From Plenodomus lindquistii (lineage: Eukaryota > Ascomycota > Dothideomycetes > Pleosporales > Leptosphaeriaceae), in the NCBI GenBank assembly GCA_025504975.1, contig JANUWI010000001.1, forward strand, positions 1,612,001 through 1,676,000: a stretch of 64,000 nucleotides of DNA. The letters run 5' to 3'. Below, one piece after another: positions 34,354 to 45,703 of this stretch. The first letter of the stretch is position 1. Each line of letters opens with the position of its first letter. Position numbers and translations under genes: made by a program. The notes beneath the pieces are model-generated. The model made no database searches, was not told where the DNA came from, and saw only the letters and a list, made by a program, of their open reading frames with translations.

Positions 34354-36882
34354 TCATCCCAAATTAAACTCACTAGCCATACCCGCATGCCTCATAAACT
34401 TCTCTCGCGCGCGAACCGCCTTCCTCATCTTCGCCGCCTCCTCCGTATCCCCACTCTCGGGTAGATCCAAATCCGCAACCTTGCGCTTCGATACGCCATT
34501 AGCCGCCGCATTTTCTGCCTTGCGACTCGCGCCATCGACCTTTGCGCCGCCTGAGCCCCGGATCTTAGCGGGTGTCCGGTCGTTGCGGCCAGCGCCTGTG
34601 CGGAGGCCGGGGACTTTCATGCCGGAGGGGCGCTCGCGGAGGGCAAAGGCTTTGGCGAGGTGGCCCAGGTGGAGGGACTTTATGTCAAAGTATTTGCGCT
34701 CGTCGGCGACGTGCGTGGCGTAAGCTCTGACGTGGGATTGGAAAGCGCGGCGTGCAGCTTCGAGACGCGCTGGGGATGCAAGAGCCCATCTTTCGATATT
34801 CAGTTGTAAATCCGTGGCAAGATCCATGTATGCGTTTTTGCTAGGCACACCGCTTGTGACGAGCCCGCGGTTCAAAATCTCATCTGCTTCTTGTCGCGAG
34901 ATGTGGATCCCGGCTTCTGTGTCTTTGCGGTCGGATTTCAGGATCTCGACGTAGCCTTCTTCGCAGCCGGGCATCAGGAAGATGCAGGCGCGGCCGTCAC
35001 GACCTGCACGTGCTGTTCTTCCGATTCGATGGAGATGGTCTTCTCGCGCAAAGGCCGGGTCGAATTCAACGACTAGGTCGACGTTGGGGAGATCAAGACC
35101 ACGGGATGCGACATCAGTGGCGATAAGTACACAGGGCTCTTTGTTCTTGGTAAAGTGGGCGAGAGTTGAGGTACGGAGTGATTGTTGGAGGGAGCCGTGG
35201 AGGCGGTACGCGGTTACGTTGTGGGTTTTTGTAGAGAGGGTGGGTGAGACTGCGTCTGTGACGGTGAGTTTTGTGGGATCGGATTGGAGGGATGCCTTGG
35301 ACTTCTTGGTAGGTTTGTTCTCGGTGTCCGAGGAGGAGTCGGACTCGTCTTCGGGCTTTTCTTCATTCTTCTCGGTGTCGGGTGTGAGCTTGCTGGTAAG
35401 GATGTCGAAGTGGAAATCCACTGAGTCGGCGCAGGACATGAAGACAATTGCCTTCATGACCGATCCTTTCCGTGCGAATGCTCGTTTCAGATAGCTCATC
35501 AGTGATACCAGTCGTAGCTTTGGTGCCACGACGGCATATGACTGCTTCAATTGGGCTGGTGCATAGAAACCTTGTTCTTCCCTAGCCTCGCCAACCGTCT
35601 GGTCCTGCTCGGACGGATCTGCTCGAATGTGGACCGCATCCTTCAAACTGATCTGGCCCAGTCGCTCGACGTCCATCTTCATTGTAGCGGAACACAGCAC
35701 AGTCGTGCGCTTCTCTGGCAGTCCAGGGATCTTCTGTTGTTCTGTCTTTATCGTACGCATACGCATGTTCAGAGCACCGACAATACGCTGGATATCCTGC
35801 TCGAACCCAAGCTCCATAAGACGATCACCTTCATCCAGTACGAGCCACCTGACGTTGCTCACATCCAGAGTCTCCGTGTGCTCCAGGTGATCCAGCAATC
35901 GACCGGGTGTCGCGACCAGGATGTTGATGCCCTTTCGCAACCTTGCCTTCTCCGACTTCTTCTTCTCTCCACCAATGACAGTCGTAGCGACCAGCCAGTG
36001 TGCGCAGCCTAGTAGCTTCTCCAGTACAAGCGCGATCTGCTTGCTCAGTTCTCGCGTCGGCGCCATGATGATGGCGAACAGCCCTGAACTTCTCTTCACG
36101 TCTTTGTCTGCTTGCCGCTTCTTCATGTTCGCTGACAATTCCATAAGTCTTTGCACGATTGGAAGTAGATATGCCAGAGTCTTTCCCGAACCCGTCTCAG
36201 CCTGAATGAAGGCATCCGAGTCGTCCTTGACCAATTGTGTTATCGCCGCTTTCTGGATGGCTGTGGGCGCCTTCAATTCCATTTTCTTCAGCAGATGCGC
36301 CGCCAGGGTCGTGGATATACCGAGCGAGGTGAACGTCGCCATCTCTTCGCTGAGGGGCGCATTGGAAGGTTCGACGGGCGCATCGTCTGTATGCGGCTCC
36401 TTTGGTTCAGGCTTAGACGTCGATGTTGGGTTGTAGGTGAAGAGCGATGAGATGACCTGCTTCCCACCCTTGGGCGCACTCTGCCGCTCCTCGGGCCTCT
36501 TTGTGGCGCCTGGGTTCGATTGTGGTCTGAAGTCGCTGTCGCCAGCCTTCTCGGTCGTACGGGGCTTGAAGTCTCCGCTTACACGCGCCTTCTTCGCCGG
36601 CCGGTCGTTCAAATCTTCCACCTCGGGACTCTTGGACGCCCGCAGCGCTTTCCGTGGCCCCAGCTGTGTACGGTTCGCATTCGTGGTTTCTTGCGTCCTC
36701 TCCTTCCTAGGCACAGACGGTGCTATCTCCCCGCTCAGTCTCGCCGTGGCTTTGGCATGCCAGTTCTGCGCCGCTTTCTTTGCCGAGAGCCGGCTTTTCC
36801 AATTGCCGCCTTTGATGCTCGGTCGCGCGATAAGACCGGTTTCTGGAATCGAAAAGTTGAGGAGCATGCCATCGTCCGCCAT
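34354..36882 (-). CDS. DBP7: DEAD-box ATP-dependent RNA helicase Dbp7
   Basis: This single-exon gene encodes 842 residues. Dbp7 acts in the nucleolus in early assembly of the 60S ribosomal subunit. The start at 36882 gives the family-like N-terminus MADDGMLLNFS; the open frame extends 19 codons further but that is probably leader. A long charged N-terminal region is followed by a Q-motif region (about 205-210), Walker A AETGSGKT (228-235), PTREL, motif II as DEGD in the run VLDEGDRLMELGF, SAT, and HRIGRTARAGR. DEGD in place of DEAD is the usual form in Dbp7. An acidic/Ser-rich insert lies between the two helicase lobes. The basic C-terminal tail is typical of nucleolar helicases. Confidence 0.96.
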   Translation of the reverse strand: MADDGMLLNFSIPETGLIARPSIKGGNWKSRLSAKKAAQNWHAKATARLSGEIAPSVPRKERTQETTNANRTQLGPRKALRASKSPEVEDLNDRPAKKARVSGDFKPRTTEKAGDSDFRPQSNPGATKRPEERQSAPKGGKQVISSLFTYNPTSTSKPEPKEPHTDDAPVEPSNAPLSEEMATFTSLGISTTLAAHLLKKMELKAPTAIQKAAITQLVKDDSDAFIQAETGSGKTLAYLLPIVQRLMELSANMKKRQADKDVKRSSGLFAIIMAPTRELSKQIALVLEKLLGCAHWLVATTVIGGEKKKSEKARLRKGINILVATPGRLLDHLEHTETLDVSNVRWLVLDEGDRLMELGFEQDIQRIVGALNMRMRTIKTEQQKIPGLPEKRTTVLCSATMKMDVERLGQISLKDAVHIRADPSEQDQTVGEAREEQGFYAPAQLKQSYAVVAPKLRLVSLMSYLKRAFARKGSVMKAIVFMSCADSVDFHFDILTSKLTPDTEKNEEKPEDESDSSSDTENKPTKKSKASLQSDPTKLTVTDAVSPTLSTKTHNVTAYRLHGSLQQSLRTSTLAHFTKNKEPCVLIATDVASRGLDLPNVDLVVEFDPAFAREDHLHRIGRTARAGRDGRACIFLMPGCEEGYVEILKSDRKDTEAGIHISRQEADEILNRGLVTSGVPSKNAYMDLATDLQLNIERWALASPARLEAARRAFQSHVRAYATHVADERKYFDIKSLHLGHLAKAFALRERPSGMKVPGLRTGAGRNDRTPAKIRGSGGAKVDGASRKAENAAANGVSKRKVADLDLPESGDTEEAAKMRKAVRAREKFMRHAGMASEFNLG

Positions 36883-37291
36883 GGTGTCGTTTGTTGAATC
36901 TGGTATTTGTTGTCGTGGACAAGTCTGGCGGGGCGCCAAATGTTCGCGACATCGAAATCTCGAACATGCAACTTTTTAGTGGGGCGCTAGCCTGCATGGG
37001 GAATGACAACCTTTGAACTAAGATCGGAATTTGGGAAGCAGGTGCCTCGCTATATCGTGTTAACTCTATTTCTGAATGCATGCGAAGTTTAGACTACGAA
37101 GGAGCTTGGTTGTATGATGTTCCTATCTCGCTTTAACAGCATGGTGCTTAGCTTATACAGCAGCAAGGAGACAACAAAAGCATGCAATGCTAACACAATA
37201 CTGTATCATCTCTACTACTCCTGAACAATACACGTGATATCTACCAGTTTTTGGTTTATACACAAGTCACACACAGAACCCTTTCCCATTC

Positions 37292-38537
37292 CTAGACTGC
37301 TATCCCCACCATCGCCTCCTCGCTCTCGCCCTTTGCATCACGCACATCTCCCACGCCCTTACTCCATGGTTTATACCCTACCTTTGTGCTTGTCGCACTC
37401 CTGTGACTCGTTTCACCACTCATCTTAATCCCAGCCCTCTGACTGCCACTCCCGCTCTTGCTCAGCTCGTAGCTCTTAGTCTGGCGGTGGTCACGACCGC
37501 GCTGTCGCAAGAACATCCAAAAGCGCGGGAAGGTTGGAAAGCAGCAGCACAACATAACTGCTACTGCTTCGAGGGCGGCGCAGATGGCTTTTACCACGAT
37601 CCAGTGGATGATGTCGGCCTTCAGTTCGGCGTCCATTGTATAATACAGGCGGAGGGCTGAGGCTACGCATGCACTATGCAATTTGTTAGGTATTGATTAA
37701 GGAGCGTGAGAAGTAGCGTGTAGAGCTTGGAGTACAAGCGCCAAAATGTAGATTTGGCCGAAACACAGCTTGAGAGAAGAAATCGCCGGCAACTCACAGT
37801 GAACCGGTGGTGAATACGGCAGCGACCGCAATCTTTCGCTTCAACTTCATCTGCAAGCCTGCGACACCCACGACGGGTAGGGCTAGGACAACCATATCAC
37901 TCAGTAGATTGCCGATCGCTCCGACCATCCCTGGAACTGCTCTGTCCATGCACCATCCGCCCTTCATCCATGGATACCACGATTTTCGGATCGGCGTGCA
38001 AGGGAAAATAATCACGAACAGGACGGTAATGTGTACGCAAGTCAAGAAGGCAATCGTAGCCCAACTGCTCCAGTATATGAAGCCTCTCTTCTGGCCGCTA
38101 GTGAAGGTATGCTTGATTTGCAGCACTACGGCAATTTTTGCTGGGTAGGAATGTACCGTGTACAGTATCTGAGCGGCATACAGGGTACGAGCAACCTTTG
38201 AGAGCTGGCCTATAGTCGTGTTCCAAGTGTGTTTGCGTAGGCCCATGGGAATAGTGGTCAGAACGGTCGAGACAAAGGCAAAGAAGGTGACGGCGGCTAC
38301 GAGCAGAAGAGCATCCTCGAGCGCGAAGATCTTGACGAGATAGGTTCGCGTAAAGACACGGATGCTCATGGCTATCAGAACGAGGGCACAACAGGCGGCC
38401 GAGACGCCAACGGTGAGCGGTACTAGCGAGTAGGCATTAGGATCCAGTGGGAGCTGGCCTGGGGGTGGCGCGCCGGCTGGACATTCAAGAGAAATGTTGG
38501 TGGGTTTGCAGTAAAGAAGAATCTCAATGAGGTTCAT
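37292..38537 (-). CDS. Pth11-like rhodopsin-domain integral membrane protein
   Basis: Two exons (38537-37798 and 37673-37292) join across a 124-nt intron into 373 residues. The junction gives FTTGSLACVASALRL, which reads smoothly and fits this family. The chain has about seven hydrophobic segments and a polar C-terminal tail of about 80 residues. This layout fits the large fungal rhodopsin-domain group that includes Pth11-type receptors. No CFEM domain is present; the exposed N-terminus has only a short Cys-containing segment. The first in-frame ATG is 38537, and the frame further up starts with TTG. Ligand and role are unknown. An additional small 5' exon is possible. Confidence 0.82.
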
Positions 38538-39212
38538 GGTGACGATGAGCAAGATGAGGAAGTCTCGGACCTTTGACCATGGTGGAGCGGCTTATAGTGA
38601 TGGAGTAATGCGGGAAACAAAGCCACGAGATGGATGCAATCAGGATGACAAGGCTGAAATGGTACAAGACCTTGATCGACGGCATGTCTAGACGAGAAAT
38701 GTTCTGACTTGTACAAAGAAACAGAAGACGAAAATGGAAAAGGTCCACAACCTGGGGGTCAGCAGAGATAGAGCATTGCACCACTACTGTAGAAGCCCAA
38801 GTAATGTCCTGTCATCAGTCAATACGGCTTCGACTCAAGATGGCTCTCTGGGAGAACCAGTGTTGCCGTGATACACTATCAGACATGACAATGGAGCGCA
38901 TGGCTGCATTATGAGAAGATGAGGGAGAGAAGAGGGAAGACATGATTGCGGTTGGGTGTCGACAGATCGAAGTGCACACGAGACCACGCTAAGCCGCAAG
39001 GGGCGAGCAAGCCCATGACAGCACCTTCAGCGCAGTTGCCAGTATTCCTTGCCTTTCTCAAGGGTTCGCCAATATGGCAAAGTCCTTACGCCTCTTTTGC
39101 CCAAATAATCTGGGGATGTGCCGCCGTCACCATCACCAACTCCATGACCATCCGCCGACGTGAACTTTGAAGCTCGAGTCGCGAGTCTCGGCTCCTCCGC
39201 ACCTTCTCCGCA
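38538..39212. other. divergent intergenic region
   Basis: A shared upstream region of about 675 nt between the receptor (-) and pantothenate synthetase (+). A short upstream frame on the minus strand (ATG at about 38582) overlaps the receptor start in another frame and may act as an upstream ORF. Nothing else is seen. Confidence 0.4.
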
Positions 39213-40422
39213 ATGACAATGGCACAAGTTCGAAGCGTTGCTGGTAAGCAGCCTCACACGAGGCATTGGAGCTTACCGCTTACACAATATAGTGCCTACA
39301 GCACGCCAGTGTCTGGCTTCAAGCTTCACACGCACTGTGCAAGCCTGCACAACGCAGCCCAGGTTGCGCTTCCTCTCCACGAGCGCGTCCCTCCGAAGCG
39401 CGTCAGCTTCCCCGCCTGAGACGCACATATTTCACGATGTAGCACCACTGAGGGAGTACCGCCGGGATCTGCTGCTCAACAACCGCACCGTCGGCCTTGT
39501 ACCCACCATGGGCGCGCTCCATGAGGGGCACGCGTCCCTTGTGCGACACGCAGCCGCCGAGAACACGAACGTTTTCGTCACCATATATGTGAATCCAACT
39601 CAGTTTGGCCTGAATGAGGACTTGGCTTCATATCCGAAGACATGGGAATCGGACCTACAAATGCTGCGCAAGCTTGATGGGGAGTTGGCGAGTGCAGGCC
39701 ATGGGCGTGTCACGGCCGTGTTTGCGCCTAGCACGAAGACCATGTATCCCACGCTACCTCCAGACAGTAGCATACCTGGTGTTGGGAGCTTCATTGAGAT
39801 GCGCCCGCTTGGGCAGCTACTGGAGGGCGCATCGAGACCAGTCTTCTTCCGCGGCGTGGCAACCGTGTGCATGAAACTGTTCAACATCTGTACTCCAGAC
39901 CGTGTGTACTTTGGTCAGAAGGATGTGCAGCAGACGCGTGTGATCAACAGGTTGATCAAGGACTTCCATCTGGACACACAATTGCGCATCATACCGACGT
40001 CGAGAGAAGCAGATGGGTTGGCTCTATCCTCCCGCAACGTATATCTGGGCGCGCGCCGGCGCAATGTGGGCATTGTGCTGAACCAAGCACTGCGTAAGGC
40101 AGAAGCACAATATAAAGCTGGCAAACGGTCGCGCGGAGATATCATGTGGCCTGCAGTCGATCATGGCGATAAGACGGTGCTTGAACAAGAGATGATGGAG
40201 CCGAGCAAGCGCGCAATGTTCGAAGTGGACTATCTCAGCCTAGCAGATCCAGATACCATGGAGGAGATTGATCATGTCGACGATACAAAGGGAGCAATCC
40301 TCAGCGGCGCAGTCAAGATGCTGCCCATTGAGGAGCCACAAGATGGTGAAGAGCTGGGTGTTGGAGATGGCAAGATCCCAGTACGGTTGATCGATAACAT
40401 CGTCTTAGATCCCGTCAAATAA
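39213..40422 (+). CDS. PAN6: pantothenate synthetase (pantoate-beta-alanine ligase)
   Basis: Exon 1 (39213-39243, only 31 nt) and exon 2 (39293-40422) join across a 49-nt intron into 386 residues. The enzyme condenses pantoate and beta-alanine with ATP to make pantothenate, the coenzyme A precursor. Motifs are PTMGALHEGHASL (nucleotide-binding HxGH), the pantoate-site region VNPTQF, FGQKDVQQ and the KMSKS-like SSRNVYL. The first about 50 residues are rich in Arg, Ser and Ala with few acidic residues, like a mitochondrial presequence. The longest raw frame begins with TTG inside the intron, which is why the short first exon is needed for an ATG. The C-terminal insert (PQDGEELGVG region) looks lineage-specific. 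Confidence 0.95.
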
Positions 40423-42498
40423 GACTTTTCCACTTTGCATTGCGAAGAACATGAACTCGTGACTGGAGACATGTTAAAGACAGATCAACGTTGCTTATTA
40501 AACGTCTGGTAATCCTCATGACCAATAGGCTACAGGCCTCTTCATGATCATTCAGTTGTGCTCACCAAGGTGCTCAGAGGGGTCAACACGGTCCTCAGCT
40601 GTAAAGGTATAAACCCCCAGCGCTTGACGTTCCATTCTGGGGGTGATCACACGCGCATACGGAGCTGCCCATTCCATCTATTGGCCAGAACATCATACCG
40701 CAAGTTCAAGTCCCCGTACCATCTGGCGGGGGGAGCAGCGAATCTTCAAGATCCACCACACGCGGTTCAGGCGCCATGTCACACCTTCACGATTTCAGTG
40801 CTGCAACACGATGGGAGGGCAGAGTCGAGTTCAGCTTTGGTCTCTTGACAGACTTCGCCCATGGACCGATCCCAACTCTCCAAGTATGGGGGAGCAAAGG
40901 TTGGGAAGGGAAGATTGACTCTCCATCCACCCCGCGCTAAAGCTAGCCGCCGCGATAGCTTTCCCCGCAATCAACAAAGGGTTTCAACGCTTCCACGTTT
41001 CCTAGCTGCAAGGTGACGAAACTCGATTGGGCACTTCGAAGTCGTTGCGCGCCTCGTGGAGGTCCAGATCCTGAACATACTTCCTGCGAAACTGGACCAT
41101 ACAATTTTGTGCATCAAAATGGTCCTCAGTATGGGAAGCAATGTCTATGATTGCCAGAACAAGGAAGCCGGCCATTGGTACGGTGTTATAATACCGCCAA
41201 CAATTCCGTTGCCCCGCGTTGGAAAATGCTACTGACACGCAATGTTGTGGAACAGACCTCCGCAGCCCCGCGAATGCTACCAAATGGACCACTCGGTTCC
41301 AAGGACCCCCCCGCATAACAAGCCAGGAGCCGCATGCAGCGGATACGCCGAGAGGCAGACATTACTACCCATGATTCGTCAACGGCAGTCCTAAAAGGAC
41401 ATACAGTATGTCAATGCATGGCGCACTGCGGCTGACGAGCTTGCGAGGTTGATTTGGAAAGGGCTGTCTCATTCGTGCGTTCGACCGACCGAGCTGACTG
41501 CTGGCTATCTCACTGGTATCCGCGTCGAAGTACGCGTTGCAGCTCACATGAGCCCATTGATTGGGAGGGGAGAAGGAAGGAGAGAAGGAAGTGAGACAGT
41601 CGTGCGCTGTGCGGGACTGCTACAGTGCACTAGCTGAGCAAGATCCAGATCGCTGGCGGAGACAGCCGTGAGCGGGTCGAGACTGCCGGGATTTCAGGTC
41701 TCCTGTCCAAGGCTGTGCAAAAACTTGATTATCAGGACATTGTATTCTGCTCGAAATCTCTGTTGTCGTGTACGGCGCCGGGAAATACAGGGAGCAGAAA
41801 CATCAGGAGACATGTCGTCCCGAAGTAGCAAGCGGTGCTTCGACGTCAAGGGGACCCACCCCACTTGCCAAAACCAACACGATCCCAAGCACCCCTCACA
41901 CCACAACATCAAAAGCATGCGGCTACTCATGACCCTGGAACAGATTGACAGCGCTAGTCGTCAGACCACCTCGGTCTGCCTGTCCTTGGCTGTGGTTCAC
42001 TCCACATGATGCCTGAAGACTGGTGTTGAGCGCTCACGCTACCAGCCTGGTTCCCACACGTCCGATGCGGCATCATCCGATAGTCCCTCCAATTGCTCGC
42101 GCACGTACTCTTCCGTAGGTCCACTCGTACCTATGTACGGATGGGCTAGGTATGGATGGGGTAATTGTAGGAGATCGAGATCCGGCGAACCGGGCAAGAG
42201 ACTCGAGCCTGCCATGGGTGAGAGGAGCGCGTCATTGTCTGGTGCCTGTGTCTTCTAATCTGGTAAGGCGCGTGGGACTCCCACCTTGACGCCGTAAGCA
42301 TGCTGTTGGTGAGTGAGGGGCAAGCTTCTTGAGCTTCTGCATCCCGGCCTGTTGGATTGTAGGTATATAAGGCTCGTGGCTTCCTTGTTTGTGTTGAATC
42401 ATTGTCACACAAACAAACACTCCAACTCCACTACCACTCCAATCACTTTTCTACTCTCAACACCAACCTTACCTCCCGAACGTCCACCAACAATCAGA
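40423..42498. other. intergenic region upstream of ADH1
   Basis: A further plus-strand TATAAA (40605-40610) precedes a C-rich stretch resembling the promoter-like units, but it lacks the shared downstream elements. A 57-codon minus-strand frame (41002-41175) has coding-like codons and a hydrophobic start but no known family. The right end contains the ADH1 promoter. Confidence 0.4.
42364..42402 (+). promoter_or_regulatory. ADH1 core promoter, TATA box and initiator
   Basis: TATATAAG (42364-42371) is followed about 28 nt later by TCATTG, a probable start site. A leader rich in C and A then runs to the ADH1 ATG. The layout is that of a strongly expressed fungal gene, and it offers a yardstick for the promoter-like units at both ends of the 4-11 kb block. 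Confidence 0.7.
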
Positions 42499-43612
42499 AT
42501 GGGTGCCCCAGAAATCCCAACAGAGCAATGGGCGCAGGTCATTGAGAAGACCGGTGGTCCCGTCGACTACAAGAAGATCCCAGTTCAGAAGCCAGGCCCA
42601 GATGAGGTTCTTGTCAACATCAAATACAGTGGCGTTTGCCATACAGATCTTCACGCCGTCAACGGTGATTGGCCTCTGGTAAGCCTCCCCGCAATCTACT
42701 CACCATTGCAAATACTGATTTCCTCAGGACACCAAGCTCCCCCTCGTCGGTGGACACGAAGGTGCTGGTATCGTCGTTGCCCGCGGCGACCTCGTCAAAG
42801 ACGTCGAGATTGGCGACTACGCCGGTGTCAAGTGGCTAAACGGCTCCTGCCTCGCCTGCGACTTCTGCCAGACAGCAGATGAACCACTCTGCGCCAAGGC
42901 CCTGCTCTCCGGATACACCGTCGACGGTACATTCCAACAATACTGCATTGCCAAAGCCGCCCACGTTGCCCGCATCCCCAAGGAGTGCGACCTCGCTGCC
43001 ATTGCACCCGTGCTCTGCGCCGGTATCACCGTCTACAAGGGCTTGAAGGAGTCTGGTGTCCAGCCCGGTCAATGGGCCGCCATCGTCGGTGCAGGAGGTG
43101 GTCTTGGTTCGCTGGCCTGCCAGTACGCAAAGGCCATGGGTGTCCGCGTCATTGGCATCGACACTGGTGAGGAGAAGCAGAAGATGGTTACAGGAGAGCT
43201 CGGCGCCGAGTCATTCGTCGACTTTGCTACATCCAAGAACCTCGTTGCCGATGTCCAGAAGGCTACTCCCGATGGTCTCGGTCCCCACGTCGTCATCCTC
43301 GTCGCTGTCAATGAGAAGCCATTCCAACAGGCTGCTGAGTACGTCCGACCTCGCGGCACAGTCATCTGTATCGGTCTCCCAGCTGGTGCTTACCTCAAGG
43401 CACCCGTCTTCGAGTCCGTCATCAAGATGATCCGAATCCAGGGCTCGTACGTTGGCAATCGCAAGGACAGCTCCGAGGCGATCGAGTTCTTCCGCCGCGG
43501 ACTGATCAAGGCGCCGTACAAGATTGTCGGTCTTTCTGAGCTCCAGATGGTGTACGACAAGATGCACGCGGGTGCAATTGCTGGTCGCTATGTCTTGGAT
43601 ACCTCCAAGTAA
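42499..43612 (+). CDS. ADH1: zinc alcohol dehydrogenase, ADH1 type
   Basis: Two exons (42499-42678 and 42728-43612) join in frame across a 49-nt intron into 354 residues. The enzyme interconverts ethanol and acetaldehyde with NAD and belongs to the yeast-type medium-chain family. Catalytic zinc ligands are C47 (GVCHTD), H70 (GGHE) and the Cys in APVLCAG. Structural zinc is held by C101, C104, C107 and C115. The Rossmann motif GAGGGLG is intact, and the C-terminal GRYVLD is typical. The start is fixed by the conserved MGAPEIP-like N-terminus. A clear TATA box lies about 130 nt upstream. Length and motifs are complete. Confidence 0.96.
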
Positions 43613-44107
43613 GCGGTGCTGTCGAATCCAATGATGAATAATGGAGCTTCTTTTGTAAATACTCAATAATGAATATCAATACCCGAATCAACTATTCTCC
43701 AACGCAGACACATTCTCTGGTACATACTTTAGAAGATTAACAACTGACATTCCTGTCTCGAAATACAAGCAGACCAGGCCTCTCTTGGCAACATACGAAC
43801 TTAGGCCTGGGTCTTTACATTCTGGTGGCAGATTGATTTTGCTAGACCCCCACTCTGACAGAAACATGGGCATCATAGGCAGTCACAAATCATGTAAGTA
43901 GTAAGACGTGCAAGTAGAAGAGTGAGTAGTTTTGTGTATGAATGTTTGGCCAGCTGGCTGGCAAAGCTTAAGAATGTACTCAAGACTAAACATAACTGGG
44001 CATCGGACATGCAAGGCGCTACCTGGGGCCTATGCTATACCGAATACCCAGCTGCAAGGAAGGCAAGACATGGCCTTCTCGGTAGCGCGTGACAAGTCGA
44101 GGTGTCA
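43613..44107. other. convergent intergenic region
   Basis: This holds the 3' ends of ADH1 (+) and Gid8 (-). No gene or repeat is seen. Confidence 0.5.
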
Positions 44108-45309
44108 CTACTGCACCATGACATCGGCGGATTCACCGTTCCCGTTACTTCCAATGGGCTTGTCATCTGCGTCCTGCAGTCCGAGGGAAAGAGTCGGTGG
44201 GATGTCTTTACCCGCTGCTCTTGCCTTTGTTTCTGCCCAGAGTCGCAAGCGTACTAGGCTACGCATCCTTGCCTCACCACGGGCACCGAAGCTCGCAAGA
44301 ATCGCTTCGTTGACTTTGCTGGCTACGTTTCGACGAAGCGATGGATCAAGAAGCTCCGCCAACTCCTTCTGTAACGAGCTGGCAGGCGCAGGTAAGAAGA
44401 TGAGCAAGGACATTGTGAGCTCGAGGTCTTTCAGGAAGTCTTTGTTTGTAGCTGCACGTGGAGCGAGTTGCGACGACGCGAAGCTGAGAGCAGGGGTAAT
44501 GTCGGATGTCGCCGTTGAGGTGCATGCTCGGATCAACTCGATGAGCTGTAGACGAAGCAACGCAAAGTGGAGTGCAGGATCTGTGTCGAGAATCTGATTG
44601 GAGGTCAGCGAGGCTCATGACATAATGGTGTGAAATCAAATGAGCTGAAGGCTTGCAATCATACTGAGGACTGAAGGTTTGATTATCATCAAATTAGATT
44701 ATGCGTGGTGCATGAAACTGGATATAATCCTGCAAGATGGGAGAGGCTGACGGAAAGAATTGCATGCATACCTGTGGGTTCAGATCGTTGATCCTAGTGA
44801 TGGCGGTATCAATGTCACCAGCGTGTATAGCCTGTCGTATTTCTACGCGTGACTGAATGGACTCCTCTTCAAGAGGCAGCCGGATATTCGCTTCCTTTGC
44901 GAACCTCTCGGCAGCTCTAGGGTAGCCTTCGCTGACCAGGTAGTCCATGATGACAAAATTAATGTCACTGTGAAGCAGATGTCAGCAAGGCTGCGCCTGA
45001 AGGACAAAGGGCTGGCAATGCGACGAAGGGCAAGACAGCAAGCGCCGTTTGCAAGATCAGAGACAAAGTTAAACGTATTCTCCACACGTTGTTTCGGAGA
45101 GATTCCCAACTTTCTTTAGGATCATCATGTAGTAGTGTGGCAGGAGAGGGATGAGATGCAACTTACGACTTTGACGGCTTGATGCCATCAATCCTGCGCT
45201 GGAAAGGATGCTGCGTCGGCGTTGCAGCCGACACGGAAGCGGTGGATGAGCTCTGCGACTGCGTTAGGATGTGCGGGAAGCCGCATGACAAGGGATCGTT
45301 GCGTACCAT
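44108..45309 (-). CDS. GID8: GID/CTLH E3 ligase subunit Gid8
   Basis: Three exons (45309-45167, 44967-44772, 44593-44108) join in frame into 274 residues. The introns are 199 and 178 nt, longer than most in this window. Gid8 is a scaffold subunit of the GID ubiquitin ligase, which in yeast degrades gluconeogenic enzymes on glucose addition. The order of domains is LisH (INFVIMDYLVSEGYPRAAERF), CTLH (RQAIHAGDIDTAITRINDL) and the helical CRA region. The N-terminal about 47 residues are Ser/Thr-rich and variable. The C-terminal tail after the CRA domain is polar. It is divergent from the uridine kinase gene, with about 390 nt between starts. The first-exon start is the only in-frame ATG before the GTAAGT donor. 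Confidence 0.9.
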
Positions 45310-45703
45310 GATGAAGCAGAGACGCTCAGCATCTTCATCCGACGTCCATTAGTGAGAGCAAGGTGCTTCCCGACCGCGGTCAGGTTTGCTGAGGACAGCG
45401 CAGAGTTTGCGGTTGCAGAAAGGGAAGCTGGCGGGCAAGCTCGCGAAGAGAAAGACAGCTCGTCACTAGCGCGCCTTGGCAAATCCACTCCACTAAGCGA
45501 ACTTGTTAGCGCTATATCTTCGCGTGGTCCCGCCCGAGGCTCACAAGTTTGAACGCTGAGTGGGTTAGAACGGTTTTGTAGGCCATTAGCCTCTTACTCG
45601 CTCTCTCTGCATCCTTATCTTTTGGTCTCTTCAAATTACTGTACAGCATGGTGTAGTGTTGTTGCACAATCTTCCTCCATTTCAACCCAACCCACTCCCC
45701 ATT

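Noticed and set aside
39244..39292. N-terminal extension of pantothenate synthetase from TTG at 39238
   Set aside because: The sequence is a clean intron (GTAAGC to ATATAG), and the true ATG lies at 39213.
40605..40640. Further promoter-like unit near 40.6 kb
   Set aside because: It has a TATAAA and a C-rich leader, but no TTCATCAC or CCAAAAG and no neighbouring copies.
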